Shown here piece by piece: positions 17,758 through 26,251 of a stretch of 64,000 nucleotides of DNA (its first letter is position 1; every line of letters begins with the position of its first letter). Under the pieces are notes generated by a model. It worked only from the letters and a program-made list of their open reading frames with translations. It was not told the DNA's origin and did no database searches. Source of the stretch: Bog-473 sp963781955 (GTDB taxonomy: Bacteria; Actinomycetota; Acidimicrobiia; Acidimicrobiales; RAAP-2); assembly GCA_963781955.1 (NCBI GenBank), contig CAWAHU010000003.1, forward strand, positions 62,001 to 126,000, in the 5' to 3' direction. The translations under genes and the position numbers were made by a program.

Positions 17758-18783
17758 GTGACCCACGAGATCGAGCTCACCGCCGAGGTGGACCTGTGCA
17801 CACCCGACGGAGACCGGCTCAACCCAGCAGCGTTGGGCTGGTCACGTCGCCCCCTGCACCGGGCCAACCTCCGGGGCCGGTTCGGTCTGAACAAGAAATG
17901 GGACTACTGGGCGATCCTGGCTGGCGACATCGTCGCCTCCTCGGTGTACGCCGACATCGACCACCTGGGTCTGGCCGACGTGTGGTGGGCCGATCTGGCG
18001 TCCGGTGCTTCTGGGGGCAACGGCGTCATCACGGTCGGCAACGACGACTTCGAGCTGCCGGACGAGCCCGGAACTGCACCCCTTCGCATCGACCGAGACG
18101 GGTTCGAGCTCGAGATCGTCGATGACGATGCGGGCACACGTCTCCGTGGCTCTTGGACCGAGCCCGACGGCCGGCCAGGCCGGCTCGACGTCGTCGTCGT
18201 CCAACCACCGGGTCACGAATCGCTCAATGTGGTGATCCCATGGAGCGACACCGTGTTCAACTACACCTCCAAGCATCAGGCTCGCCCCGCGACGGGCACC
18301 CTCTCGGTCGGGGACCAAAGCTGGGCCCTCGGCGGCGCCGCCGGCGACGCGTGGGGAGTGCTCGACGTCGGACGCGGGCGGTGGCCTGCGGAGATCACCT
18401 GGAACTGGGGAGGTGGAGCGGGACGCAGCGGCGAGCACGTCGTAGGCCTGCAATTCGGGGCCAAGTGGACCGCGGGCTCAGGCTTCACCGAGAACGGCCT
18501 GATCGTCGACGGCCGGCTGACGAAGATCGGGCGGGAACTCGAATGGGACTACGACTGGGACGCGCCGATGAAGCCGTGGAGGGTCCTCGACCCCGGGGAG
18601 CAGCTCGACGTCACCCTTCTGCCCCGCCACGACAAGCACACGCGACTGCCCGGACGCGACAAGGGCAGTGAGACCCATCAGGTGTTCGGGACCTGGTCGG
18701 GCCGCCTCCGCACCGATGACGGGATCGAGCTCGAGCTCGTAGACGTCCAAGGGTTCGCCGAGGAGGCACGTCAGGAATGGTGA
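17758..18783 (+). CDS. DUF2804 family protein
   Basis: The 341-residue beta-rich soluble protein matches DUF2804 in length and key segments (RFGLNKKWDYWAIL, FNYTSKHQARPATG, GVLDVGRGRWP, WNWGGGAG). The family is widespread in actinobacteria and fungi, with an AttH-like two-domain beta fold, and has no established activity. Start is GTG 17758 (another GTG at 17755); a longer frame from 17680 overlaps the divergent gene and is unlikely. Divergent pairing with another AttH-like protein suggests both act on similar hydrophobic substrates (inference). Confidence 0.7.
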   Translation: MTHEIELTAEVDLCTPDGDRLNPAALGWSRRPLHRANLRGRFGLNKKWDYWAILAGDIVASSVYADIDHLGLADVWWADLASGASGGNGVITVGNDDFELPDEPGTAPLRIDRDGFELEIVDDDAGTRLRGSWTEPDGRPGRLDVVVVQPPGHESLNVVIPWSDTVFNYTSKHQARPATGTLSVGDQSWALGGAAGDAWGVLDVGRGRWPAEITWNWGGGAGRSGEHVVGLQFGAKWTAGSGFTENGLIVDGRLTKIGRELEWDYDWDAPMKPWRVLDPGEQLDVTLLPRHDKHTRLPGRDKGSETHQVFGTWSGRLRTDDGIELELVDVQGFAEEARQEW

Positions 18784-18957
18784 GCCGAGCCCGCCTTGGC
18801 CGTGGCTGACACTTGCACTCGTGACCGACCAGTCCGGGTCGTCGATCCCAATGGCCCGATCACCGTCAGTTGCAGCCCCCGTTCTCCACTCCTAGGGTCC
18901 TCACCGGTCTGAGCGAGGAGGGTCACCCAGTGGCGGACACCGTCGTCCCGGCACCCG

Positions 18958-19626
18958 TTGAAGCCGCGCATCGAGGAAGACGGCAAGGCGCCCTCCCAGC
19001 GACCTCCTCGCAAACGTTTCCGTATTGCGTTGGTGCTGTTTGTCTGCACCTCTTGCGCTCACCATGATTTCGGCCGCGGGTCCGAATATCGGAGCATTGG
19101 ACATCATTCCCCTGACCATCGTCCCGAATCAGGCGTATTCGAATCCCTCGGAAGTCAATGTGCTCGTCGAACCGGCCGGCCACGACCTCTACGCAGTTCA
19201 CGTCAAGTGGACGTACTCAGCGGCCATGTGCACCGACGGACAGGATCGCGTCCAGGCCGAGGGGGGTAGTTCGCCGAGGCGGCGAACGGACTCACTGCTG
19301 AGGCCAGCCTTCCGATCGTCACCTTCCAGAACAACGGGAATGTGGGCTACGGAAACGTCACCGTGCCCTACCGGATCCCGGGGGGACAGAACTACGACTG
19401 GGACGACGGACCCGACCCCGACAAGACCACGTGGACTGAGCCCGTAAGTTCCGCCTTGACTGCGGTCCAGGTGGCCGGGACCAACAACGGTGCGTCCACC
19501 GCCCATACGAGGAATGTTCTCATCGTTGGCATCCTGCTCGGGACGGCGAGCGGCGCCTTCGTCGGGGCAATTCAAGAACTCGCTCATGCGGAGTCGGACG
19601 GAGAAGGCGATGATCGACGCGGATAG
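18958..19626 (+). pseudogene. Small membrane-anchored protein gene with two frameshifts
   Basis: Coding signal jumps between frames. An N-terminal basic segment and the start of a membrane helix (KRFRIALVLFV) lie in one frame from 18958. The chain then continues in a second frame (LTMISAAGPNIGALDIIPLT to DGQDRVQAEGG), and near 19260-19269, inside a run of six G, it returns to the first frame (FAEAANGLTAEASLPIVT) through a C-terminal membrane helix (NVLIVGILLGTASGAFVGAI) to 19626. The intact product would be about 220 residues, anchored at both ends with an outside beta domain. No family recognised. The G-run makes replication slippage or sequencing error equally possible. Confidence 0.5.
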
Positions 19627-19676
19627 GGTCACCCTCCCACGGCCCCGGTTCGCCAGGGACCACGAAACGCTGCCAG

Positions 19677-20339
19677 TCAGCTCTCCGATCGAGCTCGCTC
19701 AATGAAGAGCCGCACTTTCTCGGGATCCTTCCGACGCCGGTCGTCGTCCCGACTGGTCTTCGTCTCCGAATCGACGCCGTACGGCCGGACCGCTTCTATG
19801 GCTTCTCGTACGTTGGCGGGACCGAGGCCGCCAGCCAGGATGCTCGGAGCAGAGCAGGACTCGACGATCTGACGACTGAGCTCCCAATCGTGGACCAGGC
19901 CCGTAGCACCAACCCGCCCGCTCTGAGGATGCGCGGAATCGAGAAGGAGGTAATCCGCCGCCCCGCCAAGGTTCTTCGCCCGGGCGACCGATGCCTGGTT
20001 CAGCACGGGCACGGTGAGCATCAGTCTGATCGGATCCAGTTCGTCCCTGAGCGACGCGAGCAATTCGGGCGCCATCTCCTCTGCGGCTCGTACCAAGTGG
20101 ACCACGCTCGGTGAAATGGTCTCCACTGTTCGGAGGATTCGATCACGCTCGGTTGCGAGTGAGAGAGCCACGATCGCCACATCGGTCAGCTCTGACACGA
20201 TCATTCGTGCGGCGGCCTCATCGACGCCGTCCCAGGTCTGGAAGCCCTCATCCAAGACGACCCCGACGTTGTCCGGAGCCATGGCATTCACGATCTCGGC
20301 ATCCTCCGAGGTCGTGATGCCGTAGATCTGGACCAGCAC
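19677..20339 (-). CDS. TrpF-like (phosphoribosylanthranilate isomerase-like) TIM-barrel protein
   Basis: The 220-residue (beta/alpha)8 barrel has TrpF-like blocks: LLLDSAHPQSGRVGATGLVHDW (the family's D...GGTG...DW region), SILAGGLGPANVREAI and PYGVDSETKTS...KDPEKVRLFI at the C-terminus, which holds the phosphate-binding loops. The first strand, KVCG-type in true TrpF, reads VQIYGITT here, so the catalytic cysteine is Tyr; the acid Asp (LLLD) is kept. No other trp gene is nearby. It is therefore probably a paralogue acting on a different sugar phosphate. GTG start at 20339 was chosen to begin directly at strand 1. Confidence 0.75.
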   Translation of the reverse strand: MLVQIYGITTSEDAEIVNAMAPDNVGVVLDEGFQTWDGVDEAAARMIVSELTDVAIVALSLATERDRILRTVETISPSVVHLVRAAEEMAPELLASLRDELDPIRLMLTVPVLNQASVARAKNLGGAADYLLLDSAHPQSGRVGATGLVHDWELSRQIVESCSAPSILAGGLGPANVREAIEAVRPYGVDSETKTSRDDDRRRKDPEKVRLFIERARSES

Positions 20340-20519
20340 CTCACGAGTATCGCATCCAAGGGTGCCCCGTACGCTGGGACTGGTTGCCACCCGACGGCAC
20401 GACCGGGCCACCCCGGTGAACGGTTCGGGGCGCCCGTATGCGTCGATACGGCACGCACGGACTTGTGGTCTGTGTGAGCCTCAGCCGCTATCGGCCTCAG
20501 CCGCCATCGGTCTCAGCTG

Positions 20520-20792
20520 CTATTGCTGGACAAGGTCCACAATCGGCATGATGGCGGGCGGTTGCGCCAGCTCGATGCCCAGCTCCTCCATGACCGGCCC
20601 GAGGTACGTCAGGAACTCATCGAACGCCTCCTGGCTCTCCCAGACATCGAAGACCTGGAGTTGGCCGTCTTCGCCGAAACATGAGTGCAGCTTCATCGCG
20701 CTTTCCGGTGCCCCGGCCGCACCGAGACGATCGCGCCCTTTGGTGTGCTGCTCAATGGTCATGTTCTTGGTGACGATGTAGACGGCAATCAC
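20520..20792 (-). CDS. Small dimeric alpha/beta-barrel (ABM-like) protein
   Basis: The 90-residue product has the beta-alpha-beta-beta-alpha-beta pattern of ferredoxin-like dimeric barrels (MIAVYIVTKNMT at the N-terminus, QLQVFDVWESQEAFDEFL in the middle). Such proteins include antibiotic-biosynthesis-type monooxygenases and many uncharacterised stress proteins. No catalytic residue can be assigned. The ATG at 20792 follows a weak GGAGCC ribosome site. Two more genes of this fold occur close by (21528-21839 and the broken 21991-22266). Confidence 0.65.
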   Translation of the reverse strand: MIAVYIVTKNMTIEQHTKGRDRLGAAGAPESAMKLHSCFGEDGQLQVFDVWESQEAFDEFLTYLGPVMEELGIELAQPPAIMPIVDLVQQ

Positions 20793-21050
20793 GGGACGTG
20801 GCTCCTTGTTCGTGCGATGCGCACACCATTCGTCGGTGGGCGTTCCGACGGATCACTGTATCGGTCGGGCGCTCGTCCGCCTCGTCCAGGAGGAGCACCC
20901 TGCGGGCTTCCCTGGAGGACTCACCCGAGCCGTGGTGATACCGGTCGGGCTCGGACTGCCCGGTTAGCCGGGACGGTGGGATCCACCCGGCCCGCTGTCC
21001 GCTCGCCGACCTCGGTAGCAGTGGGCGGGGCCCAGCGCGATAATCCCAGA

Positions 21051-21425
21051 GTGCGGGTGGAAGGGAACCTTGACGGAGAACGCGTGTGGTTCTACGACAC
21101 GCGAGGCCAGGTTCGCCGGATGGGAGTCTCAGCTCACCCCGATGACTCGACCCTTGTCATTTCGCTATGGCAAGGCGACTTCTGCACGGGCACCTTCCGG
21201 TTGCCGGCCAAGGATGCGGCGCGTCTCATCTCCGCCTTGGCCTATGGGATGTCCGAGGCGGTCCCGGTTCAACGCCCTGCCTCAGGCGATCAGCCGCTGG
21301 CACCACGCCGGAAGTGGCGACGGTTCGTCCGGCGCCTGCTCGGCCGCACTCCGGCAACGACGGCAACGACGGCAACGACGGCAACGACGGCAACGACGGA
21401 TTCCCATCTGCGCTTGTTGAAGTAG
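21051..21425 (+). CDS. Hypothetical protein with basic tail and Ala-Thr-Thr repeat
   Basis: The 124-residue protein starts with a compact beta-rich region (GERVWFYDTRGQVRRMGVS, then LVISLWQGDFCTGTFRLPA) and continues with a helix, a very basic stretch (RRKWRRFVRRLLGR) and five Ala-Thr-Thr repeats. The GTG at 21051 starts the ordered part. No family recognised. The globular half is probably a small ligand- or nucleic-acid-binding domain; the basic tail could contact membrane or nucleic acid (inference). Confidence 0.5.
   Translation: MRVEGNLDGERVWFYDTRGQVRRMGVSAHPDDSTLVISLWQGDFCTGTFRLPAKDAARLISALAYGMSEAVPVQRPASGDQPLAPRRKWRRFVRRLLGRTPATTATTATTATTATTDSHLRLLK
21353..21397 (+). repeat. Five tandem copies of the 9-nt unit GGCAACGAC
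   Basis: Exact tandem repeat of a 9-nt unit, five copies, inside the 3' end of the preceding gene. Because the unit is a multiple of three, copy changes add or remove three residues without shifting the frame. Confidence 0.95.
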
Positions 21426-21527
21426 CTCTCGGGGCTTGGGTGCCGCCTCCTGACGGCGGTGGTGGGGGTACCGGCGCCGGCGAAGCCCGACCAGGTATTT
21501 GGCCGAGCCGGGCAGGTACCTGAGCTC

Positions 21528-21839
21528 TCAGGCGCGGGCCGCCGCGCGCACCAGTCCAGTGAACTCAGCCACATCCCATTGCGGCTCGACCTCGACGAAC
21601 TCGAGAGTTCCGAGGGCCAGGATCCCCGCGACGGTGTTCATGGCCGACTGCTGGTCGGGGTACTCAATAACCGAGGTCAAGGCGAGACGACTCGGCGAGT
21701 ACGTGATGGCCTTGACGTCCCCGCCGTTCTTGGCGATCACCGCGTAGATCGCCGCGGTCTGTGCCTCGTTCTGCTCGTCGCTGAGGTCCTCCCAGGCCGA
21801 TGGAACAGGCCGCGTACGGGCAAGCTCGGTATAGCTCAT
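21528..21839 (-). CDS. Small GYD/ABM-like protein
   Basis: 103 residues. The start at 21839 is fixed by a strong ribosome site (AAAGGAG, 8 nt upstream of the ATG). The fold suggested by alternation of strands (KAITYSPSRLALTSVIEYP, GTLEFVEVEPQW) and helices is a small alpha/beta barrel subunit like the GYD or DUF3303 families. No enzyme residues are recognisable. It is divergent from a frameshifted gene of similar fold that begins at 21991. Confidence 0.6.
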   Translation of the reverse strand: MSYTELARTRPVPSAWEDLSDEQNEAQTAAIYAVIAKNGGDVKAITYSPSRLALTSVIEYPDQQSAMNTVAGILALGTLEFVEVEPQWDVAEFTGLVRAAARA

Positions 21840-21990
21840 GAAGCGCTCCTTTGGTGGGTGCCACAGTGAGGCACGCAACCAGCATTGCGCGAGTTGGAGG
21901 TCCTGTCCACCACGGTCTTGGCCACGACGCCGGGTTCCTTGTCGGCTCCACCCCACCAGCGGAACGCAGAAGCGGAGCACCGAGACAACA

Positions 21991-22266
21991 GTGGTTTCGG
22001 TAACCGTGTTGGCCATAACGCCCGACCGCTATGAGGACTTCCTGGCGACCACGAAGAAGTCGAAGTCGATCTTGGAGAAGTGTGGGGCGAGGAACGTTCG
22101 CCTCATCGTGGGCATGGGCGAGCAGCCACGGGATCCTTCGTGCTCAGCCACGAAGCGGACGACCACGCGGCGTCCGGTGCCCTCTTGGACAACTTCCTCG
22201 CCGATTCAGAAGGGATGGCGCTGATGATGGAATCGGGGCCACGCCATCCCCATCGCTTCTTCCCGT
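21991..22266 (+). pseudogene. Frameshifted small alpha/beta-barrel protein
   Basis: The first frame from GTG 21991 encodes TVLAITPDRYEDFLATTKKS through NVRLIVGMGEQ. The homologous continuation TGSFVLSHEADDHAASGALL and FLADSEGMALMMES is in another frame, so a shift lies at about 22110-22130. Joined, the two parts give a typical ABM/GYD-like small barrel protein. The 3' end also degrades into low-complexity sequence after about 22240. Likely a decayed copy of the protein type encoded by its neighbours. Confidence 0.5.
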
Positions 22267-22282
22267 CGGCTACGGCCCCTCT

Positions 22283-22560
22283 TCAGCGATCATCGAACAG
22301 CGCGAGCTCCTCCGCGTCGCGAACCTCGAACTGCGCGAACCATGCCCCGAGTCTCGGCGAGTCATCGGTGGCTCTTCCATCTGTCGGGTGCTGACGCGCC
22401 TCCAGAGCTCGTCCATGTCAACGGCGAGATACCACAGCTCGACGGCGCCTTGCGCAAGGAGATCCTCCGAGAGCCGCCACTGCAAGGCCTCGACCCTCGC
22501 TCGGACCTTGATCCCAGAGATCGATTCCGAGCGTCTCCATCCAGTCGTCGGGGCTCATCC
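22283..22560 (-). pseudogene. Remnant of a hypothetical gene (frameshifted)
   Basis: On the minus strand one frame reads EALQWRLSEDLLAQGAVELW and YLAVDMDELWRRV, which looks like genuine helical coding sequence. After about 22345 the sensible continuation (RLGAWFAQFEVRDAEELALF) moves to another frame and ends at a TGA at 22283. No start codon or family could be fixed. Interpreted as the C-terminal remnant of a decayed gene; evidence is protein-like composition only. Confidence 0.33.
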
Positions 22561-22601
22561 GCACCGCGGCACCGTTGGCGCGGAGGCTCCTGGCCAAGCC
22601 T

Positions 22602-23345
22602 TCATGCCCCTATGTCGATCCCCAGGTAGCGCTCGAAGACGTCCTCCCCCACCAACTCGTCGGCGGGCCCTGAGAACACGACTTCGCCCCGGTTGAGCAG
22701 GTAGGCGCGGTCGGCAATCTCCAGGGCGCGGGTCACATACTGCTCGACCAACAGCAACGACGTGCCGGTGGCCACGATCTGCGCGAGCGTCTCGAATATC
22801 TTCTCGACGACGAGCGGAGCCAGCCCGAGAGAAGCTTCGTCCACCACCACCAACCTGGGGTTGGACACATAGGCCCGGACCAGGGCCAGCATCTGCTGCT
22901 CGCCACCGCTGAGACTTCCGGCGGTCTGCTCGATCCGCGTACCGAGTATGGGGAACAACTCGACTGCCCGTTCGATGCTGGCTTCCTCATCTCGCTTGGG
23001 TGACTGCAGGATCAGATTGTCCTTCACGCTGAGCGAGGGGAAGATGCCCCGGCCCTCAGGAAGATGGCAGAGCCCCTTGCGGGCCATCACGTGAGCGGGT
23101 GCGCCGGTCACGTCCTCCCCGTCGAATCTGATGGAGCCACTCTTGGGGCGGACCAACCCTGAGGCCGTACGCAACAACGTCGTCTTGCCGGCGCCGTTGG
23201 GCCCCAACAGCGCCACTACGGAGGAGTCCGCCACGAACAGCGACACGTCTCGCAGGACCACGGTGTCCCCGTAGCCCGCCGTGACGTGTTCGACCTCGAT
23301 CACTGGGTGGGCCGCGACTCGGGATGTCGCCGACGCGTCCGTCAC
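22602..23345 (-). CDS. livF: Branched-chain amino acid-type ABC transporter ATPase (LivF)
   Basis: The 247-residue ATPase has Walker A GPNGAGKTTLL, the LivF hallmark LPEGRGIFPSLSV, signature LSGGEQQML, and Walker B RLVVVDEASLGLAP. LivF and LivG power uptake of leucine/isoleucine/valine or related amides through LivHM. The GTG at 23345 overlaps the stop of the upstream fused gene (GTGA), so both are translated together. A frame open to 23495 lies inside the fused gene and is rejected. In this operon the partner ATPase LivG is part of a single fusion protein. Confidence 0.9.
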   Translation of the reverse strand: MTDASATSRVAAHPVIEVEHVTAGYGDTVVLRDVSLFVADSSVVALLGPNGAGKTTLLRTASGLVRPKSGSIRFDGEDVTGAPAHVMARKGLCHLPEGRGIFPSLSVKDNLILQSPKRDEEASIERAVELFPILGTRIEQTAGSLSGGEQQMLALVRAYVSNPRLVVVDEASLGLAPLVVEKIFETLAQIVATGTSLLLVEQYVTRALEIADRAYLLNRGEVVFSGPADELVGEDVFERYLGIDIGA

Positions 23346-26137
23346 GTGAGCTCCTCGTCGTGCGTCGTCAGGGCGGGGTGTCCCGAACCCTCGGAGCCGA
23401 GATACGCAGCCCGTACGGTCGCGCTGGCCAGCATCTCTTGAGGGGTGCCTTCGAAGATCAGCCGACCAAAGTCCAGCACGAAGATGTTCTGACACACTTG
23501 GCGGACGAGCGCCATGTCGTGCTCGACGAGCAGGATCCCCATGCCACGCTCGGCCACCGCTGTCTGCAGGATCTGTCCGAACTTCTGGGTCTCCGCACCG
23601 TCGAGTCCCGCGGACGGCTCGTCGAGCAGGAGCACGGAGAACGGACCGGCCAGCACGCGCGCCAGTTCGACCATGCGCCGTTGCCCGGTTGGGAGCAGGC
23701 CGGCCTGCAGCCCGGCCAGGGCGCCGATGTCGGTCAGCTCGATGGCTTCGGCAACGGCCCGGGCGATGGTGGCGTCGTCTCGCCGGCTGCTCATCAGCTG
23801 AGTTCGGGGGTTGCCGCCCGCCAGGAAGGCCTCGCGGCCAAGGGCAACGTTCTCACGCACGGTCAGCGAATTGAACAACTCGGCTCGTTGGAATGTCCGG
23901 CCCAGTCCCAGGCGCGATCTGCCGGCCGGACCGATCGTCGTGACGTCGTCCCCGTGCAACAGGACCCGACCCGAGGTGGGCTTGATCAGCCCGGAGCACG
24001 CGTTGAACGTGGTCGTCTTGCCGGCACCGTTGGGACCGACCAGGCCGGTGATCAGACCCATGGGAGCCCCGAGACTGACGTCCTCCACCGCATGAAGCCC
24101 GCCGAAGTACACGGCCAGATGGTGGACCTCGATGCCGGGTCCCCGTGCCGGTTCCGCGACGGCGGCGAGGTGGGCTGTGGCCGCGGCAACGGCATCCTCC
24201 GCCTTCGGGTGACCCTCACGCACCGCGCGGCGTCCCTCTTCCCCGGCAGACTCTGGCTCGGGCGGGCGCCCGCCCCACCGATCGAGGACGTCTCGAAGCC
24301 GCTGAGGCACCGAGGGGATCTTGTCGCGCTGCATGGCATAGGTGGTGGCGAAGAACCCGAAGACGATCTCCAGGTAGATGTTGATGTTGGAGATGGTCAC
24401 GTATCCCGGGATGATCGTGTAGCCGAAGGCGGCAATCAGCCCGTACCAGGGCACGCCGCACACGCTGATGACGACCAGGGCAACCAGAATGAGCGAGTTG
24501 AACGAGCTGTAGTTGCTGCCAACGCTGTAGTTGAACAACACGGCCAGGAGCGCTCCGGACAGGCTGGCGAGGGCGGCCGAAATGCAGAAGATGAGCACTC
24601 GCACCACGTTGGTGGTGGTGCCGTGCGTTTCGAGGGCGGTGGGCGAGTCCGACAGGGCCGCGAGCAGCCGACCCATGCGTCCCTGGTGGATGCCGATGAT
24701 GGCTCCCACGGTGAGCAGGGCAAAGACCAACAGGACGTAGTAGTAGCCGGAGTCGGTGGCCATGTGCCATGGGCCGATGCTGTAGTCCGGACGCGGGGCG
24801 GGAATACCAGATGTCGTGGGCCCGAACATCAATGTGGTCGTGTAGAACATCTGTTCGAGCAGGATCCCGAAGCCGAACGTGGCCAGGGCGAGGAACACCC
24901 CGGACAGTCGGATGGCCGGGATGGACACAATCGCCCCGACCGGAACCGCGACGAGCGACGCCAGGATCAGGGCGACCAGCCACGGCAGGTGATAGCTGTC
25001 GGTGAAGTGGCCGAACGCGGCGGCCCCCACTGCGGCGAAGGCCAAGTGGCAGAGCGAGATCTGTCCCGCACTGCGGACGAGCAGTCCCAGCGAGAGGAAG
25101 AGGATCACGTCGATCAGGGCGTTCGACCAAATGGAGAGGTTCGTGCCGACCACGCTCGGTACGAAGGCCAGGGCAACGACCACGACGGCGCCAAACAGCA
25201 GCCGCACCCTCGTCGGCGCGTACCACGACTTCTGGACAGGCAGACTATGGACGACGCGGCGTTGGGCCAACTTGCCCTTGGGCGTGATCACGAGAACCAC
25301 GAAGAGGATGATGAAGGGCAAGCTGGCCGGCAACCCGCTCAACCAGCTGATCGACACGGCGTATTTCGTCGACAGGGCCCCGACCACGCCGATGAAGATC
25401 CCGCCCACGAAGGTGAGCGGGAGGCTCGAGAAGTACCCGATGGCCGCGGCGCCGAAAGCCTGCACCACGAGCATGGTGATGACCAGGACGTCCAGATTGA
25501 GGGAGGGGGCGAGCAGCAGGCCGGCCATCGAGGCGAACACCATCCCGATGATCCACGCCCAGCGCCGCACCCGGACCGGGTTCTCACCGGTCATCGACAC
25601 CAGATCGGGGTTGTCCACCACCCCGCGCATGGCGGCACCCAGCCGCACGTGGCGGAAGAAGTAGAACAGGCCGCCGCTGGCCAGCACGGAGATGATCACC
25701 ACGATGATCTGGTCCCAGCCCACCTCGACGCCTCCGATCGGGATGGACTCCTGAGGCAGGAATTGCGGGACGGTGCTGCTGCTGTTGTTGCCGTACCAGA
25801 GTTGGCCGATGCCCAGCACCACCAGGAGGAGACCCACGGTGGCGACGACCTTGAGGGTGTCCCCCACGGGCTCGAGGGTCCGGGCCAACAGCTCCATGCC
25901 CAGACCCTCGAGTGGGGCGAGCACCAAGAGACAGAGGGCCGCGGCGAGCGGCCACGCCATCCCGTGCTCGGTATGGAGGAAGTAGAAGACGAACACCGAC
26001 AGCGCAGCCAGCGCACCGTAAGCGAAGTTGAAGATCCCCGACGTCTTGTAGGTCAGGACGAGTCCGGTGGCGGCCAGCCCGTACACCGAACCGGTGGCGA
26101 TGCCGATGACGATGAACGGGAGGAAGTCCTGCAGCAT
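23342..26137 (-). CDS. Fused LivH-LivM-LivG: two permeases and an ATPase of an ABC importer
   Basis: A 931-residue polypeptide with three usually separate subunits. Residues 1-290 are LivH-like permease (GIATGSVYGLAATGLVLTYK, FNFAYGALAAL). About 310-610 are LivM-like permease (LGLLVRSAGQISLCHLAFAA, SGVFLALATFGFGILLEQ). After a linker rich in Glu, Ala and Arg (about 620-670), residues 675-931 are LivG-like ATPase (Walker A GPNGAGKTTTFNACSG, DVTTIGPAGRSRLGLGRTFQ, Walker B SVLLLDEPSAGLDG, switch LVEHDM). HM or MG fusions are common in actinobacteria; the triple fusion is unusual. With LivF and LivK it is a complete importer for branched-chain amino acids or amides; substrate not certain. Confidence 0.9.
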   Translation of the reverse strand: MLQDFLPFIVIGIATGSVYGLAATGLVLTYKTSGIFNFAYGALAALSVFVFYFLHTEHGMAWPLAAALCLLVLAPLEGLGMELLARTLEPVGDTLKVVATVGLLLVVLGIGQLWYGNNSSSTVPQFLPQESIPIGGVEVGWDQIIVVIISVLASGGLFYFFRHVRLGAAMRGVVDNPDLVSMTGENPVRVRRWAWIIGMVFASMAGLLLAPSLNLDVLVITMLVVQAFGAAAIGYFSSLPLTFVGGIFIGVVGALSTKYAVSISWLSGLPASLPFIILFVVLVITPKGKLAQRRVVHSLPVQKSWYAPTRVRLLFGAVVVVALAFVPSVVGTNLSIWSNALIDVILFLSLGLLVRSAGQISLCHLAFAAVGAAAFGHFTDSYHLPWLVALILASLVAVPVGAIVSIPAIRLSGVFLALATFGFGILLEQMFYTTTLMFGPTTSGIPAPRPDYSIGPWHMATDSGYYYVLLVFALLTVGAIIGIHQGRMGRLLAALSDSPTALETHGTTTNVVRVLIFCISAALASLSGALLAVLFNYSVGSNYSSFNSLILVALVVISVCGVPWYGLIAAFGYTIIPGYVTISNINIYLEIVFGFFATTYAMQRDKIPSVPQRLRDVLDRWGGRPPEPESAGEEGRRAVREGHPKAEDAVAAATAHLAAVAEPARGPGIEVHHLAVYFGGLHAVEDVSLGAPMGLITGLVGPNGAGKTTTFNACSGLIKPTSGRVLLHGDDVTTIGPAGRSRLGLGRTFQRAELFNSLTVRENVALGREAFLAGGNPRTQLMSSRRDDATIARAVAEAIELTDIGALAGLQAGLLPTGQRRMVELARVLAGPFSVLLLDEPSAGLDGAETQKFGQILQTAVAERGMGILLVEHDMALVRQVCQNIFVLDFGRLIFEGTPQEMLASATVRAAYLGSEGSGHPALTTHDEELT

Positions 26138-26150
26138 CGTCAGGTTGCCC

Positions 26151-26218
26151 GTGGCACGTCGTACTCAATCGTCGGTGGCACGTCGCTCAATCGTCGGTGC
26201 ACGTCGGGCTCAATCACG
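26151..26218. repeat. Three imperfect tandem 22-24 nt repeats
   Basis: Three adjacent copies of a unit beginning GTGGCACGTCG and ending CTCAATCGTCG fill 26151-26174, 26175-26196 and 26197-26218, in the gap between the livK-type gene and the fused transporter gene. The first copy has two extra bases, the third is the most diverged. They lie in the untranslated spacer of the operon mRNA. Confidence 0.85.
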
Positions 26219-26251
26219 CCGCAGTGTTGACCCCCTTGCCGTGGGCTCGGG

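Noticed and set aside
23324..26230. Plus-strand frame of almost 970 codons opposite the fused transporter gene
   Set aside because: Antisense of a strongly supported three-domain protein; low-complexity His/Gln/Arg/Gly composition.
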